From Clostridiales bacterium (lineage in GTDB: Bacteria > Bacillota > Clostridia > Saccharofermentanales > Saccharofermentanaceae), in the NCBI GenBank assembly GCA_017964005.1, contig JAGCSR010000014.1, forward strand, positions 61,262 to 125,261: 64,000 nucleotides of DNA, read 5' to 3'. The position numbers were made by a program, and so were the translations under genes. Under the pieces are notes generated by a model. The model worked only from the letters and a program-made list of their open reading frames with translations. It was not told where the DNA came from and searched no databases. This document shows, piece by piece, positions 36,784-46,023 of this stretch (position 1 is the first letter of the stretch; every line of letters starts with the position of its first letter).

Positions 36784-37833
36784 TCAGCCATCGATCAAAA
36801 ATACTATCCTGCCGTAGGAATTGATAAGGTTCGCATAAGATCTCATATCGACAGTGGTATGACATCTGTTGCCGTCGACCATGCCGTAAATTTCCGCGGT
36901 TGCAGTCTCCGCACCGGGCTTCTGGGCAGCAACGAAGAAGATGGTGACCTCATGATCGCCCTTCTTGTCCTTAGCTTTCTTATCGTTTCCGTTCTCTTCA
37001 CCTGAAGTCTCATCCGTCTGATCTCCTTCAGGGTTCTCATATGCATAGACAAGCTTCTCGCAGAACAGTTCGTTCAACATATTGTAATCCGAAGCGATGG
37101 CGGCCAATGTTACATAGTGACCCGTAAGCATGTCAAATGTTGCGTAATCGGTTACGTCTTCAATGACTCCGTCAGCGCCTTCGGCAGATCTGTGCATGAT
37201 CACCGAGAATAACCTTCCGTTGTCGGAATAGCTCATCTCCTGTGTTACTTTGTAGGTCTCTTCGGGAAGTCCGGTGAGAGCAACATTTGCCATCGCCTTA
37301 TCGTAGCAGGACCCGTAGAGGCCGTCTGCTTCATCTCCGAACGCCTTAAGTATCAGATTGACTGCTTCCTGGATATTCTTGTTGGCACACTCGACTCTTA
37401 TGGTATTGCCTTCATACTTAACGAGCTCATTCTGCTTCTCATCAAGACCCGTCTGGGAGAATTCTTCGCTTAAGACAGTGAAGGAATTGCCTATCTCCTC
37501 ATCGGAAAGACGGGAGAAATCCACTCTCTCAGTAACCGGAGTGGGAGTAGGTGTCGGAGTGGCCGTAGGGGTCGGCGTCGCTGTGGGCTCAGCCGTTTCC
37601 GAGGTCTCGGTCTCCGAAGGTTCGGTATCGGAAGGCGCCTCGGTCTTTTCCGTCGGTTCAGCAGTTGTGGTACTGCTGCTCGCCATTCCCGATATGGAAT
37701 CCCCAAGTTCGGATAAACCCTGATTGAGCCTGTCGATATTAACCGTGCAGGCTGTAAGAACAAACACACCGGCCATGCTTACGCAGATGATACCGGAAAC
37801 CACTTTGCCCAGATCTTTTCTTACTCTTCTCAT
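36784..37833 (-). CDS. Lipoprotein with Pro/Thr-rich linker
   Basis: 349 aa. Signal peptide with lipobox LTAC, then a long Ser/Glu/Thr/Pro linker (about residues 50-100, with PTPTPTP repeats), and a C-terminal domain of about 250 residues with an acidic/Lys-rich insert (GEENGNDKKAKDKKG). No family recognised. ATG at 37833 behind GGAGG; 20 further codons upstream are open without a ribosome site. Probably cotranscribed with the solute-binding protein. Confidence 0.65.
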   Translation of the reverse strand: MRRVRKDLGKVVSGIICVSMAGVFVLTACTVNIDRLNQGLSELGDSISGMASSSTTTAEPTEKTEAPSDTEPSETETSETAEPTATPTPTATPTPTPTPVTERVDFSRLSDEEIGNSFTVLSEEFSQTGLDEKQNELVKYEGNTIRVECANKNIQEAVNLILKAFGDEADGLYGSCYDKAMANVALTGLPEETYKVTQEMSYSDNGRLFSVIMHRSAEGADGVIEDVTDYATFDMLTGHYVTLAAIASDYNMLNELFCEKLVYAYENPEGDQTDETSGEENGNDKKAKDKKGDHEVTIFFVAAQKPGAETATAEIYGMVDGNRCHTTVDMRSYANLINSYGRIVFLIDG

Positions 37834-37903
37834 GTTAATCCCTCCGGTGCTGTTTTGAGAGTTTAAACCTTCCTTATCACTTAATATTACCACTCTTTCG
37901 TTT

Positions 37904-38980
37904 TTATTCCGTCATCATGATATTCCCTTTTTGGAGAGCCGCGGTCAGCACAAGGCCGGAATTGCCGCCGGCTCTTCTGATCAGGATATTCCCGTCAGAT
38001 GATGCGAGGCATGCCGCAGCAGTGCAGACATCGTGCATCTTCTCCGGTGCAAAAGTCATCTGAAGAGGCACTACCACCTCCGACAGGCGCTTGGCCGGAT
38101 ATGCGGTAACGGATGCTCCAAGATCATCTGCGATCGCCCTTACTATCTGGCTCGAATGGGCAGACTGGGTTACGGCAACCGTAGACACCGCTCCCGGTTC
38201 TATCATGTGGTTGATCAGGGTATTCCTGACATACTTTACGGCATAATCCGGATCTGTCTTATCCTTGATCTCAAGACCGATACTGATCCTTCTTGGAGTC
38301 AGCACCAGCGGCCTTCCGGAGCCTTCGGCATCAGGCAGGTGAGAACAAGTTACAAATACAGCGGGACGGTCGGAATCCTCTTTCTTCTCGGAGATATAGG
38401 CCCTGGTAAACTCCTCTCTCGTATGAGTCCCATATCTGTTGATATCGAATATAAGACTGTCTATAACAGGTTCGGCAAAGGCCACGGGAAGATCGGTAAA
38501 TATGCTGACACGCCCGCCGGCACGGATATATGAATTAACCGTAAGCAAAAGTTCGGGATCGTTGGCCGTCATATTGTAGATCCGGGCAGTCTTGGTAAGG
38601 TCCGGCGCAAAATCCGAATTATCCCCGAAGGAAGTAAAACAATCCCTGCCCAATGCTCCGGTTATGGCTTTATATGCTTCATCCGTATCAGCAGGACTTA
38701 AAGCTCCGGCCCTTCTCAATACGGCAGCAAACCTGCCGTCGGGAGATACGCAAATAACCGGAAGATCCGATATCGCAGGAGAGTAATTGTCGCTTATTAT
38801 CCCGCAGGCGGCTTCCAGAGGAAGGATCATGACGATGCATGCCCCCTTCTCGGATTCTGCCAGGGGAGCCCTGGATGTAAAGAATTCCGCAGATTCTATC
38901 CTTCTTCCTCCGATGCGCCCGATCAGGTCATCTGCGAGTTTTTGGGACTTATCAGATCTTCCGTAACATAAAAGGTACAT
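37904..38980 (-). CDS. CbiG-like cobalamin biosynthesis protein
   Basis: 358 aa. CbiG is the cobalt-precorrin 5A hydrolase of anaerobic B12 synthesis. Matches include ISDLPVICVSPDGRFAAVL in the N-terminal domain, a linker like LVLTPRRISIGLEI, and a C-terminal domain in which KRLSEVVVPLQ resembles the CbiG_C end. The fit is partial: the usual His-Gly-Gly-Ala-Asn region reads LRRAGALSPA. No other cob/cbi gene is near. It may be a diverged or repurposed homologue. ATG behind AAGGAG. Confidence 0.6.
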   Translation of the reverse strand: MYLLCYGRSDKSQKLADDLIGRIGGRRIESAEFFTSRAPLAESEKGACIVMILPLEAACGIISDNYSPAISDLPVICVSPDGRFAAVLRRAGALSPADTDEAYKAITGALGRDCFTSFGDNSDFAPDLTKTARIYNMTANDPELLLTVNSYIRAGGRVSIFTDLPVAFAEPVIDSLIFDINRYGTHTREEFTRAYISEKKEDSDRPAVFVTCSHLPDAEGSGRPLVLTPRRISIGLEIKDKTDPDYAVKYVRNTLINHMIEPGAVSTVAVTQSAHSSQIVRAIADDLGASVTAYPAKRLSEVVVPLQMTFAPEKMHDVCTAAACLASSDGNILIRRAGGNSGLVLTAALQKGNIMMTE

Positions 38981-39305
38981 ATCAGAATGCTCCTTATCAT
39001 CTCATTTGCGGACCCCGTAATCCGGGCCTGCTCCGATAATTATAATATATATGCCGGAAATCAAGAAATCTTCCCCGGAAAACCCCGCAAATACCATGGG
39101 CGCCCGAATCTATTCGGACGCCCATGGCATGGAATAAGGGATAGATTAGAAAAATGTCATTGTCATGCGGTTGGCAGGATATCCTGATATGTATCAAATT
39201 ATCTTCCCTTCCGTGTATAAGCATAATATCAAGAATAAACCAAAAAGTAAACCATGCTGTGATTTCTTTTTTGTTAAAGTTTTTTAACGATGTCTGTGTT
39301 TATCC
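38981..39305. other. 325-base intergenic region with a strong hairpin
   Basis: No supported gene. It holds a near-perfect inverted repeat (39094-39126) and, on the minus strand, a TATAAT at 39039-39044 that could be the -10 box of the CbiG-like gene (a TTCTTG lies 17 bases further upstream). The plus strand also reads TATAAT at 39041-39046. The rest is AT-rich near 39240-39300. Small open frames here have no ribosome site and no family look. Confidence 0.5.
39094..39126. repeat. Strong inverted repeat (hairpin)
   Basis: CCATGGGCG-C-CCGAA, loop TCTA, TTCGG-A-CGCCCATGG: 14 paired bases with one mismatch. On the minus strand it is followed by TATTTGCGGGGTTTTCC, which is not a clean T run. It lies 180 bases after the membrane-protein gene and about 110 bases before the CbiG-like gene; it may be a terminator, a leader structure or a protein site. 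Confidence 0.6.
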
Positions 39306-39938
39306 TTATTTGTTCTTGGATGCCTTCATCTGGGCAATAAATCCGGCTGCTGCGAATATTATCATGATCAGCCCGGCAACGATGGATTCGGACGGCGCAG
39401 TCAACGTTTTGACCCCGAAAATAAAGTCCGCCATGGTGCTTGCGGCAGCTGACCCCTGAGCAGACGAGATCACACCCATAAAATACGGTGTTACGACGCT
39501 TCCGATGATCTTTGCCCCCGCAACACTGGTCACGGCAGCCACAATCGGACGTCTGGCCCTCCACAGCAGGAAACCCGCTATAAGTCCGACCGTAACTCCG
39601 GCTATGGCAGCCACAAAAGGGACCTTAAAGTACTGGGAATAATCGGTGTAGATCCACCAGCAGAAGAAAAGGCATGTTACTGCGATACAGGCTTTTTTGC
39701 AGAATACTCCCGACAGGATCGCGAACAGGATTATGCACAGTGCTATAACTATGTAACCTGCAAAGGGGATCCCGCTGATCATGGGTTCCAGTACAAGGGC
39801 TGCATATCTTCCCGCGATGAATCCCAGAAATGCGCCGAGCAGGGTCATCGTCAGACGGAAGAACCTGTATCCGTTAAAGCAGACAAATATACCCGCGACG
39901 AGCAATATCACACTGACTGCCAGATCTGTCAATTCCAC
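39306..39938 (-). CDS. Multi-pass membrane protein (DUF4203/TMEM198-like)
   Basis: 210 aa with about seven hydrophobic helices and small-residue-rich turns (GAFLGFIAGRYAALVLEP, FAAIAGVTVGLIAGFLLW). The pattern resembles the DUF4203/TMEM198 fold, function unknown. The start is GTG at 39938, eight bases after GGAGG; the longer frame begins at a GTG inside dus and lacks a ribosome site. Overlaps dus by ten bases. Confidence 0.65.
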   Translation of the reverse strand: MELTDLAVSVILLVAGIFVCFNGYRFFRLTMTLLGAFLGFIAGRYAALVLEPMISGIPFAGYIVIALCIILFAILSGVFCKKACIAVTCLFFCWWIYTDYSQYFKVPFVAAIAGVTVGLIAGFLLWRARRPIVAAVTSVAGAKIIGSVVTPYFMGVISSAQGSAAASTMADFIFGVKTLTAPSESIVAGLIMIIFAAAGFIAQMKASKNK

Positions 39939-40909
39939 AGGATATCCTCCACTTCTGCTACGGTCAAAGCTCTGCACAGGCGGTCCTTGAGGCCTGCAGC
40001 GCCAGGCATTCCTTTAACATAAAACACAAATACGCTCCTCATCGCCCTGACTGCAGCATCTTCCGAGGGAGCCAGTTCCACTTCCTCTTTGAGATGCTCT
40101 ATCAGCATCTTCTTGCGTTCTTCCAAAGAAGGTTCTGTAAAAACTTTACCTTCCATCTCCGATCTGATCTTTTCGAAGACCCAGGGATTGCCCTGCGCCG
40201 CACGTCCGACCATAAGCCCGTCCGCGAAGGTCTTCTCCTTCATGAGCTGTGCCGACGCACCGTCGCATATGTCCCCGTTGGCAAAGAAGGTGACACCTGC
40301 TTCTTTTGCGGCTTTGCCCATCACGGCTACCGCATCGATATCTGCCTGTCCCGAGTACATGGCAGCTGCCGACCGCCCGTGAACACAGATCATATCACAT
40401 CCTGAATCCGCCAGCACCTTTATAAATTCCGGATCCCCCCTGGCACCTTTGTCAAATCCTATCCTGGTCTTTACGGTCACGGGCTTGCCGCAGGCACTCT
40501 TCACCGCGGCCCTGACTATCTTTCCCGCAGTTTCCGGATCCTTCATCAACGCGGACCCCGCTCCTGTCTTTACCACCTTTGGGACAGGACATCCCATATT
40601 GATATCTATCATATCGGTTTGGGACAGGAGTTCATCATCCAGTATGGCCCCTATGGCATATTCGAAATCCACAGGGTCGAACCCGAAAAGCTGTATCGCG
40701 CATAATCCTTCCCTTGCCGGATCTATCCTTAAGTACTGGTAACTGGGCCCCGTTCCCCTGTATCTGATTGAGCGGGCAGAGCAAAGTTCCGTCGGCGCGA
40801 ACGACGACCCGAAGGTCCTGCAGATCACTCTGTAGGGTACGGTGGAGAACCCTGCCATCGGGGCAAGGCAAACGGGGTTATCTATCTGCAATTTTCCTAT
40901 GGTTGCCAA
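39929..40909 (-). CDS. dus: tRNA-dihydrouridine synthase, DusB type
   Basis: 326 aa. FMN-dependent reduction of uridine in tRNA. TIM barrel with APMAGFSTVPYR, INMGCPVPKVVKTGAGSALM (catalytic Cys), VTVKTRIGF, ICVHGRSAAAMYSG and GLMVGRAAQGNPWVF. The initiation codon is TTG at 40909, with GAGGAGC at a good distance and no ATG nearby. Confidence 0.93.
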   Translation of the reverse strand: MATIGKLQIDNPVCLAPMAGFSTVPYRVICRTFGSSFAPTELCSARSIRYRGTGPSYQYLRIDPAREGLCAIQLFGFDPVDFEYAIGAILDDELLSQTDMIDINMGCPVPKVVKTGAGSALMKDPETAGKIVRAAVKSACGKPVTVKTRIGFDKGARGDPEFIKVLADSGCDMICVHGRSAAAMYSGQADIDAVAVMGKAAKEAGVTFFANGDICDGASAQLMKEKTFADGLMVGRAAQGNPWVFEKIRSEMEGKVFTEPSLEERKKMLIEHLKEEVELAPSEDAAVRAMRSVFVFYVKGMPGAAGLKDRLCRALTVAEVEDILWN

Positions 40910-41009
40910 TTATCAGCTCCTCACCCGTATCATTCTTGTAAAGTTTTGAGGGTTGAAATTATTATAAACTAAGAATAAATTATATGTGCTTACAAAAGGA
41001 GACTGTTTT

Positions 41010-41960
41010 ATGGACGACTGTTTGGTCTATTTTTTTACGGGTTTTCTCGACAGCGGGAAGACTTCTGTCATCTGTTCCTGGATGGACGGTGACAACTTCA
41101 ACGATAAGAAGATAGTCGTTATCTCTACCGAAGAAGGCGAAGAAGAGTACATAAAGGACAACTATCCTTCGGCAGATCCCGTCATCATTAACTGCGAGAC
41201 CGACGAAGTCAATAAGGACATGACTTTCGATATCGAGAGGAAATACCGCCCGGATGTCATATTCATCGAATGGAACGGTTCCGTGTCTCCTTCTGAATTT
41301 TTCGAGAAGGTTGATGTTCCGAGAAGGTGGGCTCTGGCTGCCGCCATCGTAGTCGTTGACACCTCCACCTACAAGGTCTACTACAAGAATATGCAGATGC
41401 TGTTCGCGGATTACTTCAGGTATTCCGACACGGTCATCTTCAACCGTGTGGATCCTCAGGTCGACGACATCATGAACCTGAGAGGTTCGGTCAAGAGCGT
41501 TAATCCCGCAATGAGCATCAACTTCCTCGACAAGGACAACAACATCATAAGGATGACCGAACACCTTCCCTACGATCTTTCCAAGGACCCCTGCGACATC
41601 GCTGCGGACGACTTCGGTCTGTTCTTTACGGATGCCATCGACAATGCCGACAGATACGACGGCAAAAGGGTATCCCTTATAGGCAGAGCAACTCTCATGC
41701 GGGAATTCAAGGGTCAGGCCTTCGCTTTGGAGCGCCAGGCGTACACATGCTGCGCGGCGGACATCGGGGTCATGGCGATCCTGTGCCTCTATCAGATAAA
41801 GCCCGGGTTCCCCAAGGATTCCTGGGTCAAGGTAACGGGAACGGTCAAATACTATTCCGCAGGGCCCGGAGGCGACAACGAGCCGGCGCTGCCTTGTCTC
41901 GAAGTCGAGAGCTACGCCCTGACGTCTCCGCCGCAAAATGAAGTGATCTATTTCAACTGA
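41010..41960 (+). CDS. G3E (CobW/COG0523) GTPase with a C-terminal YcgQ-like domain
   Basis: 316 aa. N-terminal P-loop GFLDSGKT (residues 11-18) and IFIEWNGS match G3E GTPases that deliver metals. The usual CxCC metal motif after the P-loop is missing. From about residue 225 the chain (RVSLIGRATL...RQAYTCCAADIGV...WVKVTGTVKY) resembles the C-terminal domain of YcgQ/TIGR03943 proteins, normally partners of a permease. Start ATG at 41010 has AAGGAG upstream. Divergent from dus. The metal cannot be read. Confidence 0.75.
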   Translation: MDDCLVYFFTGFLDSGKTSVICSWMDGDNFNDKKIVVISTEEGEEEYIKDNYPSADPVIINCETDEVNKDMTFDIERKYRPDVIFIEWNGSVSPSEFFEKVDVPRRWALAAAIVVVDTSTYKVYYKNMQMLFADYFRYSDTVIFNRVDPQVDDIMNLRGSVKSVNPAMSINFLDKDNNIIRMTEHLPYDLSKDPCDIAADDFGLFFTDAIDNADRYDGKRVSLIGRATLMREFKGQAFALERQAYTCCAADIGVMAILCLYQIKPGFPKDSWVKVTGTVKYYSAGPGGDNEPALPCLEVESYALTSPPQNEVIYFN

Positions 41961-41989
41961 TACAACATAAAGGAAAAGAGGTAATTCAA

Positions 41990-43132
41990 ATGGCAACAAA
42001 AGTAGATGTTTTCTCGGGATTCTTAGGAGCCGGCAAGACAACTCTCATCAAGAAACTCATCGCTGACGGATATAACGGAGCCAAGCTCGTCCTCATCGAG
42101 AACGAATTCGGCCAGATCGGAATCGACGGCGGATTCCTCGCCGAGTCCGGCATAGAGATCACCGAGATGAATTCCGGCTGTATCTGCTGTTCCCTCGTCG
42201 GAGACTTCGGCACGGCTCTCAAGGAAGTCATCGACACATATTCTCCCGACAGGATCCTGATAGAACCCTCCGGTGTCGGCAAGCTCTCTGATGTTGTCGC
42301 AGCCGTCAAGAATGTGGAAGGCACCGAGATCTGCGGAACCGTAACCGTTATCGATGCTTCCAAGTGCAGGATCTACCTTAAGAACTTCCGTGAATTCTAC
42401 GAGAACCAGATCAAGTATGCCGGCACCATCATCCTGAGCCGCACCTCCGACATCAAGCAGGAGAAGCTGGACCAGGCTATCGAACTGATAAGGCAGATCA
42501 ACGATCATTCACAGATCATTACAACTCCCTGGGATCAGCTGTCAGGAATGCAGATCAGGAAGGCCATAGAAGAGCCGCTGACTGCAGCCGACATGGCTCA
42601 GGCATTGGCTGAGGCTGAAGAACACGAGCATGAGCATCACCATCATCACGATGATGACGATAACCATGAGTGCTGCCATCACCATGACCACGACGATGAC
42701 CACGAGTGCTGCCACCACCATGACCACGACGAAGACCACGAGTGCTGCCACCATCATGACCACGACGAAGAAGAGCACGAACATAATCACGAACATGGTG
42801 AGGAATGCACCTGCGGATGCCACGACCATGACCATGAACATCACCACCATCATGCTGATGAAGTCTTCGACAGCATCGGTTATGAGACATCCCGCACCTT
42901 CAGCAAGGAAGCGATCAAGGATATCCTGGGACGCCTCGATGACAGCGTAACATATGGTACGATACTCCGTTCCAAGGGCATCGTAGCAGGATCCGACGGC
43001 AAGTGGATCCACTTTGACTACGTCCCGGGCGAAGTCGAAGTCAGGGAAGGCCCTGCAGACGTTACCGGCAAGATCTGCGTTATCGGATCTTCCGTTAACA
43101 AAGAAAAAGTCAAAGAACTGTTTGGAGTCTGA
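41990..43132 (+). CDS. G3E (CobW/COG0523) GTPase with His/Cys-rich metal repeat
   Basis: 380 aa. P-loop GFLGAGKTT (10-18), the metal-binding GCICC motif (63-67), ENEFGQ and IEPSGVGK switch regions; the guanine-specificity position reads SRTSD in place of NKxD. Residues 211-288 are almost only His, Asp, Glu and Cys, including three 12-residue repeats HECCHHHDHD(D/E)(D/E), then the small C-terminal CobW_C-like domain. Probably a Zn2+ (or Ni/Co) chaperone. ATG behind AGAGGT, 29 bases after its G3E neighbour. Confidence 0.88.
   Translation: MATKVDVFSGFLGAGKTTLIKKLIADGYNGAKLVLIENEFGQIGIDGGFLAESGIEITEMNSGCICCSLVGDFGTALKEVIDTYSPDRILIEPSGVGKLSDVVAAVKNVEGTEICGTVTVIDASKCRIYLKNFREFYENQIKYAGTIILSRTSDIKQEKLDQAIELIRQINDHSQIITTPWDQLSGMQIRKAIEEPLTAADMAQALAEAEEHEHEHHHHHDDDDNHECCHHHDHDDDHECCHHHDHDEDHECCHHHDHDEEEHEHNHEHGEECTCGCHDHDHEHHHHHADEVFDSIGYETSRTFSKEAIKDILGRLDDSVTYGTILRSKGIVAGSDGKWIHFDYVPGEVEVREGPADVTGKICVIGSSVNKEKVKELFGV
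42665..42772 (+). repeat. Three tandem 36-bp repeats coding the metal-binding segment
   Basis: Units 42665-42700, 42701-42736 and 42737-42772, differing at only a few, mostly synonymous third positions. Each encodes HECCHHHDHD plus two acidic residues. In-frame unit loss or gain would lengthen or shorten the metal-binding arm. Confidence 0.9.
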
Positions 43133-43164
43133 ACCAATAAGGTTATAATGATACAGGGGTCTTT

Positions 43165-44538
43165 ATGGCAAAGCGCGGATTGAAGATAATTATTGTCGGT
43201 GTCGGCAAGATCGGACAGACTCTCGTAAAACTCCTTACGAGAGAACGCCACGATATAGTCATCATCGACAAGAACGAGAAGATAGTGGCCGAGATGGCCA
43301 ACGCCTATGACTGCATGGGCGTATGCGGCAACGGCGCCAGTCATTCGGTATTGGAAGATGCCGGCGTCATGGATGCCGACCTTATCATCTCCGTTACCGC
43401 ATCGGATGAATTCAATCTCCTGTGCTGCACGATCGCAAAACAATATAACGAGGACCTTGCCACCATTGCAAGAGTAAGAAGCCCCGAATTCGCAGAAGAC
43501 TCCGCCTACTTAAGAGAGACTCTCGGAATGGCCATGATAGTCAATCCGGAGCTTGAGACGGCAAGAGAGACGGCAAGGATCCTGTTCCTTCCCACGGCAC
43601 TGTCCATCAACACTTTCGCTCACGGTCAGGCGGAACTCATAAGGATCAAGATCCCCGAGAATAACTATCTTGCAGGAAAGACCTTAGGAGATCTTCCCCG
43701 CAACCTCACAGAGGGTCTCATCATCGTCGGCGTCGAACATGATGAAGAAGTTATCATACCTAACGGTTCTTCAAGACTCGAAGCCGGAGACATCATCTCC
43801 TTCGTATCAACGCGCAAGAAGACCATATCATTCTTAAAATCCATAGGCTTTGCCACAAGATCCGTATCAGACACTCTTATAGTCGGCGGCGGCTCTTCAT
43901 CTTATTACCTGTCTAAGGAACTCATAAGGTCCGGGATCGATGTCAAGATCATCGAATCTAATCCCGCAAGGTGCGAACAGCTGTCCATACTGGTGCCGAG
44001 AGCTTCCATTATCAACGGAGACGGAACCCGTGAGGAACTCCTCCTTGAATCGGGTCTTGCAGAAGCGGAGTCCTTCGTCCCTCTGACCGGAATCGATGAA
44101 GAGAATATCCTCCTTACCCTTTACGCGGGAACCGTGTCAAAGGCAAAGGTCGTAACCAAGATCAACAGGATATCCTTCGATAAGGTAATAGAATCTTTGG
44201 ACCTCGGAAGCGTCGTGTGCCCGAGGAATATCTGCGCCGAGACCATACTGTCCTATGTCAGGGCAAGACAGGCTTCCCTGGATTCCAACCTGGAAGTACT
44301 GTACAAACTTTTCGGCAACAGGGCCGAAGCAATGGAATTTACGGTCAAAGAACGGTCCGAGGTCACCGGGGTTCCCCTCAAAGACCTTAATACCAAACCC
44401 GGAGTCATCATATCGTTCATAGGACGCGGCAGAGACATGATAATCCCGTCCGGATCGGATACGATCGAGGTCGGAGACTCCGTAATGGTGGTCACGACCC
44501 AAAGCGGATTTACGGATCTTAGGGATATCTTAGGGTAA
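43165..44538 (+). CDS. trkA: Trk potassium uptake regulator TrkA
   Basis: 457 aa. Cytoplasmic NAD(H)-binding gating ring of the Trk K+ channel. Two RCK units: VGVGKIGQTLVKLL...IID (residues 9-35) with a TrkA_C domain near 135-220, then IVGGGSSSYYLSKEL (about 235-250) with a second TrkA_C at the end. Six bases before trkH. Ribosome site AGGGG. Confidence 0.94.
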   Translation: MAKRGLKIIIVGVGKIGQTLVKLLTRERHDIVIIDKNEKIVAEMANAYDCMGVCGNGASHSVLEDAGVMDADLIISVTASDEFNLLCCTIAKQYNEDLATIARVRSPEFAEDSAYLRETLGMAMIVNPELETARETARILFLPTALSINTFAHGQAELIRIKIPENNYLAGKTLGDLPRNLTEGLIIVGVEHDEEVIIPNGSSRLEAGDIISFVSTRKKTISFLKSIGFATRSVSDTLIVGGGSSSYYLSKELIRSGIDVKIIESNPARCEQLSILVPRASIINGDGTREELLLESGLAEAESFVPLTGIDEENILLTLYAGTVSKAKVVTKINRISFDKVIESLDLGSVVCPRNICAETILSYVRARQASLDSNLEVLYKLFGNRAEAMEFTVKERSEVTGVPLKDLNTKPGVIISFIGRGRDMIIPSGSDTIEVGDSVMVVTTQSGFTDLRDILG

Positions 44539-44544
44539 TCATAT

Positions 44545-46023
44545 ATGAACACTTCGATGATAAGAAAGATCTTAGGGCAGGTCCTGATGAGCGAAGGCGC
44601 GTTCATGCTCCTGCCCTGTCTTGTCTCCATCATCTATCAGGAACACGAAGGATTCGTTTACCTTATCGTGGCTTTGGCAGCAGGATTGTCGGGATTCCTT
44701 CTTAACTTCAAGAAACCCAAGAACACGAACATATACATCAAGGACGGTCTCGTCGTCACGGGCCTGTCCTGGATCGCAATGACCGTATTCGGATGCCTTC
44801 CGTTCTATATCACCCAGGAGATCCCATCCCTTATCGATGCTCTTTTCGAGACGGCATCGGGTCTTTCGACCACAGGATCTTCGATACTTACTGATATCGA
44901 GGCCATGTCACATACCGCTTTGATGTGGCGTTCGCTCACCCACTTTATCGGAGGAATGGGCGTTCTCGTCTTCCTTCTGGCGATCCTTCCGTCAAGCGGA
45001 GGATCCACCATCAATCTGATGAGGGCTGAAAGCCCCGGACCTTCAGTAGGAAAAGTTGTTCCCAAGATCTCCCAGACGGCAAGGCTCCTCTACACCATCT
45101 ACATAACACTTACCGTATTGGAGTTCATCCTTCTTGCCGCAGGCGGAATGCCTGTATTCGATGCCATCTGCTCATCCTTCGGAACTGCCGGCACCGGCGG
45201 ATTCGGTGTAAGGAACGACAGTTTCATGAGCTATTCTCCCTATGTACAATATGTCACTTCCGTGTTCATGTGCCTGTTCGCATGCAACTTCAATTTCTAC
45301 AGTTTCATCCTTCTTAAGCAATTCCGAAAAGCTTTCGGAATGGAAGAGATCATCGCCTTTGCATGCATAATCTTTGCTTCCGTCGCAACTGTCACAGTCA
45401 ATGTGCTTCCCCAGTCTGCAAACTTCGAGAACGCGTTCAGGAATTCCTTCTTCACGGTAAGCTCCATCATTTCCACAACAGGTTTTGCCAATGTGGATTT
45501 TGACACATGGCCCATGCTTTCCAAGTTCATAATCGTCCTTCTGATGTTTGTCGGCGCGTGCGCGGGTTCCACAGGCGGCGGTATCAAAGTATCAAGACTC
45601 CATATCCTTGCCAAGACCATAAGAAAATCTCTTAAGGGTTACTTCCATCCCAACAACATCAAGAAGATCCAGATGGACGGAAGACCTATAGAGCACGAAG
45701 TCATCCGTTCCGTCAATGTTTATCTTGCGACATTCCTTGCGGTATTTACGGTCTCCGTCTTCTTTATCTCCTTCGAAAACCTTGATCCCGTAACTACTTT
45801 CACATCCGTTGCGGCGGCCATCAACAACATCGGTCCGGGTCTTGCCGGTGTAGGCCCGACCTGCAACTTCTCGCAATTCTCCGACTTCTCGAAGCTGATA
45901 TTCATCTTTGATATGCTGGCAGGACGCCTTGAGCTCTTCCCTCTCCTGGTATTCATAAGCCCGGATTTCTACAAGGCCCTGACAGGTTCTGCCAAGACCA
46001 GGATAAAGAAACTCAAGGATTGA
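44545..46023 (+). CDS. trkH: Trk potassium channel subunit TrkH
   Basis: 492 aa, about ten to twelve helices with four pore-loop repeats; ETASGLSTTGSSIL, FGTAGTGGFGV, SIISTTGFAN and NNIGPGLAGVGP are the four selectivity-filter Gly regions and GACAGSTGGGIKV is also typical. Works with TrkA. Its stop directly abuts that of the convergent hydrolase, with no visible terminator between. Confidence 0.94.
   Translation: MNTSMIRKILGQVLMSEGAFMLLPCLVSIIYQEHEGFVYLIVALAAGLSGFLLNFKKPKNTNIYIKDGLVVTGLSWIAMTVFGCLPFYITQEIPSLIDALFETASGLSTTGSSILTDIEAMSHTALMWRSLTHFIGGMGVLVFLLAILPSSGGSTINLMRAESPGPSVGKVVPKISQTARLLYTIYITLTVLEFILLAAGGMPVFDAICSSFGTAGTGGFGVRNDSFMSYSPYVQYVTSVFMCLFACNFNFYSFILLKQFRKAFGMEEIIAFACIIFASVATVTVNVLPQSANFENAFRNSFFTVSSIISTTGFANVDFDTWPMLSKFIIVLLMFVGACAGSTGGGIKVSRLHILAKTIRKSLKGYFHPNNIKKIQMDGRPIEHEVIRSVNVYLATFLAVFTVSVFFISFENLDPVTTFTSVAAAINNIGPGLAGVGPTCNFSQFSDFSKLIFIFDMLAGRLELFPLLVFISPDFYKALTGSAKTRIKKLKD

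Noticed and set aside
39041..39046. Plus-strand TATAAT as a divergent promoter
   Set aside because: No suitable -35 and no plus-strand gene downstream; kept only as part of the AT-rich gap.
40980..42041. 353-codon minus-strand frame over the G3E GTPase genes
   Set aside because: Antisense to well-supported G3E proteins; no conserved motif.
42665..42772. Tandem repeats considered as a CRISPR array
   Set aside because: Units abut without spacers and encode an in-frame protein repeat.
42542..43012. Minus-strand frame rich in Met/Val repeats, membrane-like
   Set aside because: It is the reverse complement of the His/Asp codons in the metal-binding repeat (CAT/CAC read as ATG/GTG).
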